Shown here piece after piece: positions 18,791-29,286 of a stretch of DNA of 64,000 nt; positions within the stretch are counted from its first letter, which is position 1, and each line of letters starts with the position of its first letter. Below the pieces are notes generated by a model, which searched no databases, had not been told where the DNA came from, and saw only the letters and a program-made list of their open reading frames with translations. The position numbers were made by a program, and so were the translations under genes. The stretch comes from Subtercola frigoramans (lineage in GTDB: Bacteria > Actinomycetota > Actinomycetes > Actinomycetales > Microbacteriaceae): positions 1,984,001 to 2,048,000 of the forward strand of contig NZ_JAFBBU010000001.1 of assembly GCF_016907385.1 (NCBI RefSeq). The letters are read 5' to 3'.

Positions 18791-20640
18791 GCGACACCGT
18801 CAGCTATCGCCCGAAGGCAGGGGAGATCCCGACCCAGCCCGGTGTCTACCGCTTCCGTGACGAGTCAGGCCGGGTGCTCTACGTGGGGAAGGCGCAGAAC
18901 CTTCGCGCCCGCCTGAGCAACTACTTCGCACCTCTGCGGAGCCTGCACGAGCGCACCCGCCGAATGGTCACCACAGCATCCAGTGTCGAATGGACCGTTG
19001 TGGCCACCGACATCGAGGCGCTGCAACTCGAATACACCTGGATCAAGGAGTTCGAACCGCCGTTCAACGTCAAGTTCCGTGACGACAAGACCTACCCGTT
19101 CATGGCGATCACCCTGGCCGACGAGGCACCGCGGGTGATGGTGACGCGCAACCAGAAGATCAAAGGCGCGAAGTACTTCGGCCCGTACCCCAAGATCTGG
19201 GCGGTGCACGAGACGATCGACCTGATGATCAAGGCCTTTCCCATTCGCACCTGCTCCGACTCGAGCTACAAGAAGGCCATGCAGAGCGGACGGCCCTGCT
19301 TTCCCGGCCAGATCGGCCGCTGCGGCGGGCCCTGCTCCGGCAAGGTCACCATCGAAGAGCACCGTGAGCTGGTCAACGACTTCATCGCCTTCATGAACGG
19401 CCACGACAAGAGGTTCGTCACCGAAGCGACGAAACGTATGCGTGAGGCTTCAGAGGCGCAGGAGTACGAGAAGGCGGCGCGTTACCGCGACCAGCTGCAG
19501 GCGCTCGACGCGGTGCTTGAGAAGAGCAACGTTGTCCTGGCCGACAGCGTCGACACCGACCTGTTCGGTATCGAGCACGACGAGCTGGCCGCTGCCGTGC
19601 AGCAGTTCATCGTTCGCGGAGGCCGCATTCGCGGAGTCAGAGCCTGGATGGTCGACAAGGAGCTCGATCTGAGCACCGCCGAACTCGTGGACTCCATCCT
19701 GCAGACCGCGTACGACGGTTTCGTCCCGCCGCGCGAGATAATCGTGCCCGACCTCCCCGACGACGCCGAAGAGCTCGAGCAGTGGCTCTCCCAGCGTCGC
19801 GGCACCTCGAAAGTCGCGCTGAAGACGGCCCAGCGAGGCGAGAAGGCCGCCCTCATGCAGACGGCCACCCTCAACGCGAAGAACGCCCTCATGCTCTACA
19901 AGATGCGACGCAGCACCGACTTCGTCGCACGCACCGAAGCCCTCACCGACATCCAGAACGGGCTCGGGATGCCCGACGCGCCCCTGCGCATGGAGTGCTT
20001 CGACGTCTCGCACCTGGGCGGCACCAACGTCGTCGCCTCGATGGTGGTCTTCGAAGACGGGCTGGCCCGCAAAGACCAGTACCGGCGGTTCACCATCCCC
20101 GAGACGACAGACGACACCGACTCGATCTACCAGGTGATCACCCGCAGGCTCGCCTACCTCGAAGAGGGTTCAGAACGAGCCGACTCCGACACTGCTGCGA
20201 AGAAGTTCTCGTACCCGCCGAACCTGCTCATCGTCGACGGCGGCCAGCCGCAGGTGCAGGCCGCCGCCCGCGCGCTGAAGGAGTCCGGTGTCACCGGCAT
20301 CTTCCTGTGCGGCCTGGCGAAGCGGCTGGAGGAGATCTGGTTGCCCGACGACGACTTCCCGGTCATCCTGCCGCGCGGCAGTGAGGCCCTGTTCCTGCTG
20401 CAGCGTATCCGCGACGAAGCCCACCGCTTTGCCATCACGCACCAGCGGGCCAGGCGCAAACGCGACATCACCTCGGTGCTCTCCGAGATCCCGGGCCTCG
20501 GCCCGGCCCGCGTGAAGACACTGCTCAAGGAGTTCGGCTCTGTCACCAAGCTGAAGCAGGCGAGCGCCGAGCAGATCGCAGAGGTGAAGGGCATCGGCGA
20601 GGTGCTGGCTACGACGATCCACCATCAGTTGCGGTCGTAG
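18787..20640 (+). CDS. uvrC: Excinuclease ABC subunit C
   Basis: Dual-incision nuclease of nucleotide excision repair, 617 residues. An N-terminal GIY-YIG domain ([15 protein letters not shown]) makes the 3' cut. A central UVR motif (about 215-250) binds UvrB. The RNase H-like domain has [10 protein letters not shown] and VDGGQPQV acidic motifs for the 5' cut, and a C-terminal helix-hairpin-helix pair ends the protein. Its start overlaps the uvrA stop (ATGA), so uvrA and uvrC are translationally coupled. Confidence 0.98.
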
Positions 20641-20743
20641 TCATGGCTCCCCGGCATGCTGGCCTGCGCCCGAAGGCCGTCGCCCGGCCCGATAGTCTAA
20701 GAAGACGCACCAGGCTCCGACGAAGCGAAGGCACACAACAGCG

Positions 20744-21622
20744 ATGACACTCGACACTGCCCAGCAGCAGGAAGTGCTCATCGTGACTGGAATGTCGGGT
20801 GCTGGCCGTTCGACGGTCGCGAATGCGCTCGAAGATCTCGGCTGGTACGTCGTCGACAACCTGCCTCCCCAGATGCTCCGGCCGCTGGTCGACCTGGCAG
20901 AGCACGCCGGCCAGGCACTGCCCCGCCTCGCCGCCGTGGTCGATGTGCGTGGACGTGACTTCTTCTCTGACCTGCAGGACATCATCCAGGCTCTCCGCAG
21001 CGGCATCCAGCTTCGAGTGGTCTTCCTCGAGGCGACAGATGCCGCGCTGGTGCGGCGCTTCGAACAGGTGCGTCGCCCGCACCCTCTCCAGGGCAACGGC
21101 ACCCTGCTCGACGGCATCGGTGCGGAGCGGGCACGCATGACCGCCATCCGCGAGTCCAGTGACATCATCATCGACACCTCAGACCTCAATATCCACCAGC
21201 TGGCAACCGTGGTGGCCGAGCGCTTCGCCGCGGTCGACACGGCTGGCGTGCAGGTCACAGTGATGAGTTTCGGGTTCAAGTACGGCGCCCCCTCCGATGC
21301 CGACGCAATGGCCGACTGCCGCTTCATCCCCAACCCCTTCTGGATTCCCGAACTGCGCGACAAGACCGGCCTCGACGTCGAGGTTGCAGACTACGTGCTC
21401 GCCCAGGAGGGTGCAGAGGAGTTCATCGACAACTACGCGAAGGCGCTTGCTCCCGTTCTGGCTGGGTACCAACGCGAGAACAAACGGCACGCCACGATTG
21501 CCATAGGCTGCACGGGCGGCAAACACCGTTCGGTGGCCGTTGCCCGCAAGCTCGCCGAACTGATCAGCACCAATCCCGGCGTCGCCGTGAGTATCAAGCA
21601 CCGCGACCTCGGGCGCGAATAA
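20744..21622 (+). CDS. rapZ: RapZ family nucleotide-binding protein (YvcJ type)
   Basis: A 292-residue P-loop protein of the RapZ/YvcJ family. The Walker A is GMSGAGRST at about residues 16-24, followed by the family hallmark GWYVVDNLPP. The C-terminal domain has the MSFGFKYG, FIPNPFW and IGCTGGKHRSV motifs. In E. coli RapZ controls glmS small RNAs; in Gram-positives the role is less clear. It lies between uvrC and whiA as in other actinobacteria, but the usual yvcK-type gene between rapZ and whiA is absent. Confidence 0.93.
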   Translation: MTLDTAQQQEVLIVTGMSGAGRSTVANALEDLGWYVVDNLPPQMLRPLVDLAEHAGQALPRLAAVVDVRGRDFFSDLQDIIQALRSGIQLRVVFLEATDAALVRRFEQVRRPHPLQGNGTLLDGIGAERARMTAIRESSDIIIDTSDLNIHQLATVVAERFAAVDTAGVQVTVMSFGFKYGAPSDADAMADCRFIPNPFWIPELRDKTGLDVEVADYVLAQEGAEEFIDNYAKALAPVLAGYQRENKRHATIAIGCTGGKHRSVAVARKLAELISTNPGVAVSIKHRDLGRE

Positions 21623-21700
21623 CCGGCATCCGTCGCACACCAGGGTCGCACTGTTTCGCGACCGGTACGCAGGATGACCGCACTAAGGAGATGGAAGAGA

Positions 21701-22678
21701 TTGGCTCTCACCGCCGATGTCAAGACCGAACTGACCGGAGTCGTTGTCAGCAAGACAGCAGCCCGGGCCGCCGAACTGGCGACGATACTGAGGTTCGCCG
21801 GGGGTCTGCACCTGATCTCGGGTCGAATCGCCATCGAGGCTGAACTCGAAACGACCGAACTCGTCAAACGCGTGCGCAAGGACCTCGCCGAACTGTACGG
21901 AGTCCGGGGCGACGTGTCGCTCATTGCGGCTTCGGGCGCCAGGCGAAGCAGCTACTACCTGGTGCGGGTTCTCGACGGCGGCGAGACTCTGGCCCGCCAG
22001 ACAGGCCTGCTGGATGCCCGGCGGCGCCCGATCAGGGGCCTCCCCAACCGCCTCACAACCGGGTCGGTTGAAGAGCTCGCCGCGGTCTGGCGTGGAGCGT
22101 TCCTCGCCCAGGGTTCGCTGACGGATCCCGGACGCTCTGCCGCACTCGAGGTGATCTGCCCCGGCAACGAGTCGGCAATGGCTCTCGTCGGCGCTGCAGC
22201 TCGCCTGCACGTTGCGGCGAAAGCACGGGAAGTGCGCGGGGTACACCGGGTGGTCATCCGTGACGGCGAGGCGATCGCCTCGATGCTCGGGTTGATGGGC
22301 GCGAAGGAATCTGTCGCGCGCTGGGAGGAGATGCGCCAGCGCCGCGAGGTCCGCGCCACGGCCAACCGGCTGGTGAACTTCGACGATGCGAACCTCCGCC
22401 GCTCAGCGCAGGCCGCCGTGGCCGCGTGCTCGCGGGTGGAACGCGCGCTCGAGATCATCGGCGACGAGGTTCCGGAGCACTTGCGTTATGCAGGTGAACT
22501 CCGGTTGAACTTTCGTGATGCCAGCCTCGACGAACTCGGTTCCCATGCCGAACCACCGATGACCAAGGATGCGATCGCCGGGCGTATCCGTCGCCTACTC
22601 GCGATGGCAGACAAGAAGGCGACAGACCTCGGAATCCCCGGCACTGACGCGAACCTTCCGCCCGATCTGGACGACTGA
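21701..22678 (+). CDS. whiA: DNA-binding protein WhiA
   Basis: WhiA joins two LAGLIDADG-like domains to a C-terminal helix-turn-helix. In Streptomyces it is a developmental transcription factor; in Bacillus it affects division and chromosome segregation. I chose the TTG start ([11 protein letters not shown]), which gives 325 residues, the usual size, with AAGGAG ten nt upstream. Conserved segments include [23 protein letters not shown] and [17 protein letters not shown] sequence. Presence in a non-sporulating family suggests the division or growth role. Confidence 0.93.
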   Translation: MALTADVKTELTGVVVSKTAARAAELATILRFAGGLHLISGRIAIEAELETTELVKRVRKDLAELYGVRGDVSLIAASGARRSSYYLVRVLDGGETLARQTGLLDARRRPIRGLPNRLTTGSVEELAAVWRGAFLAQGSLTDPGRSAALEVICPGNESAMALVGAAARLHVAAKAREVRGVHRVVIRDGEAIASMLGLMGAKESVARWEEMRQRREVRATANRLVNFDDANLRRSAQAAVAACSRVERALEIIGDEVPEHLRYAGELRLNFRDASLDELGSHAEPPMTKDAIAGRIRRLLAMADKKATDLGIPGTDANLPPDLDD

Positions 22679-22733
22679 TACCAGCTGGTCCCTCACAGGG
22701 GGAATCATTCAGATGACGTGCGGTTGACTTCAA

Positions 22734-22739
22734 TAGAAT
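22734..22739 (+). promoter_or_regulatory. sodA -10 candidate
   Basis: TAGAAT is a good -10 match about 80 nt upstream of the sodA ATG. TTGACT sits too close upstream to be its -35. The leader of roughly 70 nt has no recognisable riboswitch. Confidence 0.35.
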
Positions 22740-22819
22740 GGTCAGGTGGGGGAATGAGCCCTCGGTTTCGATCCAGAAGCCTGAGGCGGCACCTCACACA
22801 ACAAGTACAAGGAGACACA

Positions 22820-23443
22820 ATGGCTGAATACACCCTTCCAGATCTTCCCTACGACTACGCAGCACTTGAGCCGCACATCAGTGCGACGATCATGACGCTG
22901 CACCACGACAAGCACCACGCGACCTACGTCGCGGGCGCGAACGCCGCGCTTGCCCAGCTTGCCGACGCTCGCGACTCCGAGAACCTCGCGGTCGTCAACA
23001 AGCTCGAGAAGGACCTCGCCTTCAACCTCGGTGGCCACGTCAACCACTCGATCTTCTGGACGAACCTGTCTCCCGAGGGTGGCGAGCCGACCGGCGAGCT
23101 GGCCGCCGGCATCGACGAGTTCTTCGGCTCGTTCGACAAGTTCAAGGCCCACTTCACCGCCGTCGCGCTCGGCGTCCAGGGTTCCGGCTGGTCCGTTCTC
23201 GCCTACGACGTCATCGGCAAGAAACTCAGCATCTTCCAGCTCTTCGACCAGCAGGGCAACGTGCCGTTCGGCCTCGTTCCGCTGCTCATGCTCGACGTCT
23301 GGGAGCACGCGTACTACCTCGACTACAAGAACGTGCGCCCCGACTACGTCAAGGCGTTCTGGAACATCGTCAACTGGGAGAACGTCGCATCGCGGTACGC
23401 CGCTGCGAGCTCTAAGACTGACGGTCTGCTGATACTGTCATAG
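22820..23443 (+). CDS. sodA: Superoxide dismutase (Fe/Mn family)
   Basis: Converts superoxide to peroxide and oxygen in the cytoplasm. The 207-residue protein has all four metal ligands: H28, H76, D159 and H163 ([11 protein letters not shown]). The ATG has AAGGAG five nt upstream. The Mn- versus Fe-type distinction is not certain from sequence; [10 protein letters not shown] and the actinobacterial context favour Mn or cambialistic. It lies between whiA and gap. Confidence 0.97.
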   Translation: MAEYTLPDLPYDYAALEPHISATIMTLHHDKHHATYVAGANAALAQLADARDSENLAVVNKLEKDLAFNLGGHVNHSIFWTNLSPEGGEPTGELAAGIDEFFGSFDKFKAHFTAVALGVQGSGWSVLAYDVIGKKLSIFQLFDQQGNVPFGLVPLLMLDVWEHAYYLDYKNVRPDYVKAFWNIVNWENVASRYAAASSKTDGLLILS

Positions 23444-23570
23444 CGAATCCACGTCAAGCATTCACGGGCGCCGCACCGGTTCACGCCGCGGGCGGTGCCC
23501 GGGTGCTTGCCGCTCTGCATCAGCAGCACTATCTGCACCAAGCACCAAGCACTCTGACTCACGGTAATGA

Positions 23571-24617
<1,047 letters not shown>

Positions 24618-24623
24618 AAAGTG

Positions 24624-24644
24624 TTGCCGGGCCCTGCCCGGCAA
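24624..24644 (+). terminator. Hairpin between gap and pgk
   Basis: TTGCCGGGC and GCCCGGCAA form a perfect 9-bp stem with a 3-nt loop, 7 nt after the gap stop and 36 nt before pgk. There is no T-tract. It more likely acts as a partial terminator or as an mRNA-stabilising 3' end that raises gap above pgk and tpiA than as a full terminator. Confidence 0.6.
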
Positions 24645-24679
24645 GACGGATGTACTCGGATACTCAGAGAAAGTAAGAA

Positions 24680-25897
24680 GTGACGATACGCACCCTCGAT
24701 TCCCTCGGGTCGCTCGCCGGTAAGACGGTCATCATCCGATGCGATCTGAACGTGCCATTGAAAGACGGCATCATCACCGACGACGGGCGAGTACGCGCGT
24801 CACTTCCCACGCTCCAGGCTCTTGCAGCCCAGGGTGCCCGGGTGGTCATTGTGAGCCACCTCGGGCGCCCTGAGGGCAAGCCTGAAGCGAAGTACAGCCT
24901 TGCCCCTGTGGCAGAACGATTGTCCGAGCTTCTCGGTGCCCCGGTGGCTTTCGCGACCGACACCGTGGGCGAGTCTGCTGCTGCCGCAGCATCCGATCTC
25001 TCAGACGGCGGATTCGCCCTGCTCGAAAACCTGCGATTCAATGCTGGTGAGACGAGCAAAGACGCGGATGCCCGGCGCACCTTCGCCGAACAACTCATCT
25101 CAGCCGTGTCAGCCGACGCCTTCGTCTCCGATGGATTCGGCGTCGTACATCGCAAGCAGGCGAGCGTCTTCGAACTCGCCGAACTGCTGCCGAGCGCCGC
25201 GGGCCTGCTCATCGAGAGCGAACTCCACGTTCTCGACCAGCTGACCGAGACGCCTACGCGCCCCTATGCCGTGGTGCTCGGAGGTTCGAAGGTCTCCGAC
25301 AAACTCGGAGTCATCGGCCACCTCCTGCCCAAGGTCGACACGCTGCTCATCGGTGGCGGAATGCTCTTCACCTTCCTTGCGGCACAGGGCTTCCAGGTGG
25401 GCGCCAGCCTGCTCGAGAAAGACCAGATCGAGACCGTGAAGGGTTACCTCGCCAAGGCGAAGGAGCTCGGCGTCACGATCGTCCTTCCCACCGATGTCGT
25501 GGTCGCGTCGAAGTTCGGTGCAGACGCAGAACACACGGTGACCTCTGCTGAGACGATCGAAGAGACTCCGTTCGGAGCGAGCGGGCTCGGGCTCGACATC
25601 GGGCCCGACACTTCTGCCGCCTTCGCTGCGGTCATCGAGGCCTCGCACACCGTCTTCTGGAACGGCCCGATGGGTGTGTTCGAACTCGCGCCGTTCGCCG
25701 AAGGAACCCGTGCAGTCGCCGCCGCACTCACGCGCGTCGACGGCCTCGGCGTCGTCGGAGGTGGCGATTCAGCCGCTGCCGTTCGCGCACTTGGATTCAC
25801 AGACGACCAATTCGGTCACATTTCAACTGGTGGCGGCGCGAGCCTCGAATTCCTCGAAGGCAAACGCCTGCCCGGCCTGGAGGTCCTCGGATGGTAA
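24680..25897 (+). CDS. pgk: Phosphoglycerate kinase
   Basis: Transfers phosphate from 1,3-bisphosphoglycerate to ADP. The 405-residue protein starts at GTG. It has the substrate signature [11 protein letters not shown] near residue 21, SHLGRPEG near 55, and the nucleotide-binding C-terminal GGGDSAAAV and [13 protein letters not shown]. Its stop overlaps the tpiA start by 7 nt, which suggests translational coupling. Confidence 0.98.
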   Translation: MTIRTLDSLGSLAGKTVIIRCDLNVPLKDGIITDDGRVRASLPTLQALAAQGARVVIVSHLGRPEGKPEAKYSLAPVAERLSELLGAPVAFATDTVGESAAAAASDLSDGGFALLENLRFNAGETSKDADARRTFAEQLISAVSADAFVSDGFGVVHRKQASVFELAELLPSAAGLLIESELHVLDQLTETPTRPYAVVLGGSKVSDKLGVIGHLLPKVDTLLIGGGMLFTFLAAQGFQVGASLLEKDQIETVKGYLAKAKELGVTIVLPTDVVVASKFGADAEHTVTSAETIEETPFGASGLGLDIGPDTSAAFAAVIEASHTVFWNGPMGVFELAPFAEGTRAVAAALTRVDGLGVVGGGDSAAAVRALGFTDDQFGHISTGGGASLEFLEGKRLPGLEVLGW

Positions 25898-26694
25898 ACA
25901 CACAATCACCAGTTGGCCGGCTGCCGCTCATTGCCGGCAACTGGAAGCTCAACCTCGACCACCTGCAGGCCATCGCCTTCGTGCAGAAGCTCGCGTGGAG
26001 CCTGAAAGACGCCAGCCACTCGTACTCCGACGTGGAGGTGGCGATATTTCCCCCGTTCACCGACCTGCGCTCGGTGCAGACGCTCGTCTCGGCAGACAAA
26101 CTCGAACTCGCCTACGGCGCGCAAGACGTTTCGGCGCACGACTCCGGCGCCTACACCGGCGAGATCTCTGGTGCATTCCTCGCCAAGCTCGACTGCGCCT
26201 ACGTCATCATCGGCCACTCCGAGCGACGCACGCTCCACAACGAGACCGACGAGGTTGTTGCGACGAAGGTCTCCGCCGCGCTGAAGCACGGGCTGGTACC
26301 GGTGCTCTGCGTCGGAGAGACCGCAGAAGACCTGGAGAAATTCGGGCCCAGCGCGGTGCCGGTCGCCCAGCTCAAGGCCGCTCTCGCCGGCGTCCCGGCC
26401 ACAGCGAACATTGTCGTGGCCTACGAGCCGGTCTGGGCCATCGGTTCAGGAAAGGCAGCCACACCTGAGCAGGCAGAAGCTGTCTGCGCCGCCCTGAGAG
26501 CCGAGCTCAACACGACGCTCGGTGCCGACGCTGCCGCTGCTACGCGCATCCTCTACGGCGGTTCGGTGAAGGCAGCGAACATCGCGAGCTTCATGCGTGA
26601 GCCGAATGTCGACGGTGCCCTGGTCGGCGGGGCAAGCCTCGATCTCGACGAATTCAGCGCCATTGTGCGTTACAAGAAGCACGTAGGCGTGTAG
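25891..26694 (+). CDS. tpiA: Triosephosphate isomerase
   Basis: Interconverts dihydroxyacetone phosphate and glyceraldehyde 3-phosphate. The 267-residue TIM barrel has AGNWKLN (catalytic Lys, near residue 16), IIGHSERR (electrophile His), AYEPVWAIG (catalytic Glu) and the phosphate-binding YGGSVKAAN. It begins inside the last codons of pgk. Confidence 0.98.
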   Translation: MVNTQSPVGRLPLIAGNWKLNLDHLQAIAFVQKLAWSLKDASHSYSDVEVAIFPPFTDLRSVQTLVSADKLELAYGAQDVSAHDSGAYTGEISGAFLAKLDCAYVIIGHSERRTLHNETDEVVATKVSAALKHGLVPVLCVGETAEDLEKFGPSAVPVAQLKAALAGVPATANIVVAYEPVWAIGSGKAATPEQAEAVCAALRAELNTTLGADAAAATRILYGGSVKAANIASFMREPNVDGALVGGASLDLDEFSAIVRYKKHVGV

Positions 26695-26711
26695 TACTTC
26701 AATCATCAAGC

Positions 26712-26717
26712 TATACT
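26712..26717 (+). promoter_or_regulatory. secG -10 candidate
   Basis: TATACT lies 75 nt before the secG GTG in the spacer after tpiA. No good -35 is at 16-18 nt. A separate promoter for secG-rbpA is possible but weakly supported. Confidence 0.35.
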
Positions 26718-26792
26718 GACTCTTGGTCTGGGCGCAGTTGTGGCCCGGGTGGGGTGCTGAATAGTCATCCCGTTGTCTGTGAAAGGTTTTTC

Positions 26793-27044
26793 GTGCAAAT
26801 CCTCCAAGTCGTCTTGCAGGTTGTGACCGGTATCACCAGTCTGCTGCTGACACTGCTCATCCTTCTTCACCGCGGTCGTGGTGGGGGCTTGAGCGACATG
26901 TTCGGTGGCGGCGTCACGTCAAACCTCGGTGCGTCAGGGGTTGCGGAACGCAACCTGAACCGTATCACCGTCATTCTCGGGGTCGTGTGGGTCTCCTCGA
27001 TTGTGATCCTCGGGCTCATCACCAAGTTCGATTCAGGAAATTAG
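26793..27044 (+). CDS. secG: Preprotein translocase subunit SecG
   Basis: Small membrane subunit of the Sec channel. The 83-residue protein has two transmembrane helices (about 3-24 and 56-76) flanking the loop LLHRGRGGGLSDMFGGG, which is conserved in actinobacterial SecG. The GTG start is preceded by GAAAGG at 6 nt. A longer in-frame start upstream adds a poorly matching extension and is rejected. rbpA follows after 9 nt. Confidence 0.93.
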   Translation: MQILQVVLQVVTGITSLLLTLLILLHRGRGGGLSDMFGGGVTSNLGASGVAERNLNRITVILGVVWVSSIVILGLITKFDSGN

Positions 27045-27053
27045 GGGAAAACC

Positions 27054-27422
27054 ATGGCTTCTGGCGGCAGCGCTATTCGGGGTTCGCGCGTTGGCGCTGG
27101 GCCCATGGGCGAACAAGACAGAGGGTTTCACGCTGACCGTATCAAGGTCTGCTACTGGGACGCGCTCGGCAACGAGACCGTGCGGTATTTTGCCGCGAAC
27201 CTCCCGCTCGATGAGATTCCCGAGACCATCGACTCCCCTCAGTCTGGTCTTCCGGCGGGCCGCGACCAGCTGAACCCGCCTTCGGTGGCCAAGCTCGAGC
27301 CGTACAAGACACACCTCGCCTACGTTAAAGAACGCCGAACCGAAGAAGAGGCAGCCCAGCTCCTCGAAGACGCACTCGCCCAGCTGCGCGCACGCCGAGG
27401 CACCATGACGCCGACTGCGTAG
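27054..27422 (+). CDS. rbpA: RNA polymerase-binding protein RbpA, zinc-less variant
   Basis: Actinobacterial activator that binds the beta subunit and group 1/2 sigma factors. The 122-residue protein keeps the GSAIRGSRVGAGPMGE N-terminal basic linker and a helical sigma-interaction C-terminus (about 78-115). In Streptomyces RbpA the middle domain has YWCxxGHE and WDCPRCG zinc-ligand motifs. Here the matching positions are D36, N40, S61 and S64, so the zinc site is gone. The remaining fold is presumably metal-free. Confidence 0.93.
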   Translation: MASGGSAIRGSRVGAGPMGEQDRGFHADRIKVCYWDALGNETVRYFAANLPLDEIPETIDSPQSGLPAGRDQLNPPSVAKLEPYKTHLAYVKERRTEEEAAQLLEDALAQLRARRGTMTPTA

Positions 27423-27449
27423 AGCACGACTCTCACTCCACTCAGAGGG

Positions 27450-27494
27450 AAAGCCCTCCACCCGCAGCTCGTCTTGCTGCCGGTGGGGGGCTTT
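27450..27494. terminator. Bidirectional terminator between rbpA and pgl
   Basis: Two 19-nt arms (27450-27468 and 27476-27494) pair with two mismatches around a 7-nt loop. The structure starts with AAAGCCC and ends with GGGCTTT. It lies between the convergent rbpA and pgl and can serve both. Confidence 0.85.
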
Positions 27495-27519
27495 CTTCGA
27501 TCCTGGAGTCTCTGCGCGC

Positions 27520-28290
27520 TCAGTACGACGGTGCAATCAGACTGGCAGGTACTTCGGCAGCAGCTTCGCGATCGACAAAGAAGACGGTGCGCTTCCGCCC
27601 CTCGGCCCCGGCGACCGGGACTTCCTCTTCGCTGGCTCCAGCCAGGGCGAGACCGAGCGCTGAGGCCTTGTCCGCCCCTGCGAGAACCAGCCAGATGCGA
27701 TCGGCTGACTGGATGACCGGCAGCGTCAGACTCAGCCGAAGTGGCGGGGGCTTGGGCGAGTTGCGCACCGCGACCACCGTCGCCGTGCGCTCCGCGATAC
27801 CCGAGAGCCCCGGGAAGAGCGAGGCAATGTGGCCGTCGGGGCCGACTCCGAGAAACATGATGTCGAAACGCGGGTACAGCGAACCCTCATATGCCGCATC
27901 GACGAGCGCTGCGGCATATGCCGCAGCGGCCTCGTCGATGTCGGCTATCTCGTCTGTCGAGGCGAACGCATGGATCTTTTCTTTGTCCACAGGAATGTGG
28001 TCGAGAAGCGCGTCCCGAGCCTGCAGATCGTTGCGGTCGGGGCTGTCTGCCTCAACGAAGCGCTCGTCACCCCACCAGAAGTGGATCCGAGACCAGTCGA
28101 CATTGTTCTGGGCCGGGGAGTCGCGAATGGCTGCAAGCACCGCCGTGTTCACACTCCCACCACTCAGAACGACATGAGCCACGTCGTTCTCATCGAGAAT
28201 GTCGATGATCTTGGTGATGAACCGGGCGGCAACGGCCCCCGCCAACGAGTCCTTATCCGAGTGAACGAGAACGCGACGATCAGTTGTCAT
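27520..28290 (-). CDS. pgl: 6-phosphogluconolactonase
   Basis: Hydrolyses 6-phosphogluconolactone in the oxidative pentose phosphate pathway. The 256-residue protein has the LSGGSVN sugar-phosphate loop near residue 43, the HFWWGDERFV segment near 70 and GVGPDGHIASLFPG near 150, all hallmarks of the SOL/DevB family. It is the last gene of the tkt-tal-pgi-zwf-opcA-pgl block and follows opcA by 21 nt. Confidence 0.95.
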   Translation of the reverse strand: MTTDRRVLVHSDKDSLAGAVAARFITKIIDILDENDVAHVVLSGGSVNTAVLAAIRDSPAQNNVDWSRIHFWWGDERFVEADSPDRNDLQARDALLDHIPVDKEKIHAFASTDEIADIDEAAAAYAAALVDAAYEGSLYPRFDIMFLGVGPDGHIASLFPGLSGIAERTATVVAVRNSPKPPPLRLSLTLPVIQSADRIWLVLAGADKASALGLALAGASEEEVPVAGAEGRKRTVFFVDREAAAEVPASLIAPSY

Positions 28291-28311
28291 GTACTTCAGC
28301 CTTCGTTGCTA

Positions 28312-29286
28312 CTATGGACGGCTCTGAAAGCCTACTTCTGACGATTCGAAGAGCTCACTAAGCCCCACCGAGATCACTTCACCATACAGGTCGTCAGGGT
28401 CGAGCCTCCGCAGCTCCTCTGCGAGGCAGTCGCGGAGATTCCGCCTCGGCAACGCGAGCGTGTGCGTTGGCTGGTCCGGCTGAATCAGCGTCGCCACGTT
28501 CGGCACCTCGCGGGTGAGGTCGATCGTTCCGGAGGCCCGGACGAGTTTGACACTGTGAATTCCACTTGAACCGTTCGCCCGCGCCGTGAGGCCATAGCTG
28601 ACCGGCACCTGGAGTTGGTGACCGAGCCATGCTGCCAGAAGCAACGTCGACGGCGAGTCGGAAGCACCCTGGACCTCAACTGAGAGAACCGGCTCGTACG
28701 GCGGCTGGTCGAGAACAGCAGCGAGTTGTGCCCGCCACAGGGTGAGTCTCGTCCAGGCGAAGTCCGTATCACCGGGGGAGTACGACTCCGAGAGCCGAAT
28801 CAGTGACTCTACGGGATTCGAATGGTTGGAGGCATCCGTGATTCGTCGTTGTGCAATCCGGCCGAGACTCGAGGTCGAAACCGTGTCGGGCGAGTCGCCG
28901 GGCCACCAGACCACAACAGGTGCATCGGAGAGCAGCAGCCCGGTGACGAGCCCCTCTTCATCAGATGCGGCCGCGCCGTAGGCCTTGAGCAGAACAACCT
29001 CACTTGCTCCGGCGTCGCCGCCGACGCGGATCTGGGCGTCGAGCCGAGCTCCGCGTCCGGAGCGGGCACCGTCGGTTTCGCTGTCGGTCGACACCACGAT
29101 CACCCGCATCGGATGCTCGCGCGAGGCCTCATTCGCCGCCTCGATGGCGTCTTCCTCGTGGCCGAGGCTCGTGCGGATGATCAGCGTCAGAACACGCCCG
29201 AGAGCGACAGCGCCACCCTCTTCACGGATCTTGACCAGTGCTTTCGATATCTTGGCGATATTGGTGTCAGGAAAATCGACGATCAT
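28312..29286 (-). CDS. opcA: Glucose-6-phosphate dehydrogenase assembly protein OpcA
   Basis: Protein found next to zwf in actinobacteria and cyanobacteria and needed for full G6PD activity. The 324-residue sequence has the OpcA core PVVWWPGDSPD and SIVRLSESYSP-like segments. The ATG overlaps the zwf stop (ATGA), so the two are translationally coupled as expected for partners. Confidence 0.93.
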   Translation of the reverse strand: MIVDFPDTNIAKISKALVKIREEGGAVALGRVLTLIIRTSLGHEEDAIEAANEASREHPMRVIVVSTDSETDGARSGRGARLDAQIRVGGDAGASEVVLLKAYGAAASDEEGLVTGLLLSDAPVVVWWPGDSPDTVSTSSLGRIAQRRITDASNHSNPVESLIRLSESYSPGDTDFAWTRLTLWRAQLAAVLDQPPYEPVLSVEVQGASDSPSTLLLAAWLGHQLQVPVSYGLTARANGSSGIHSVKLVRASGTIDLTREVPNVATLIQPDQPTHTLALPRRNLRDCLAEELRRLDPDDLYGEVISVGLSELFESSEVGFQSRP

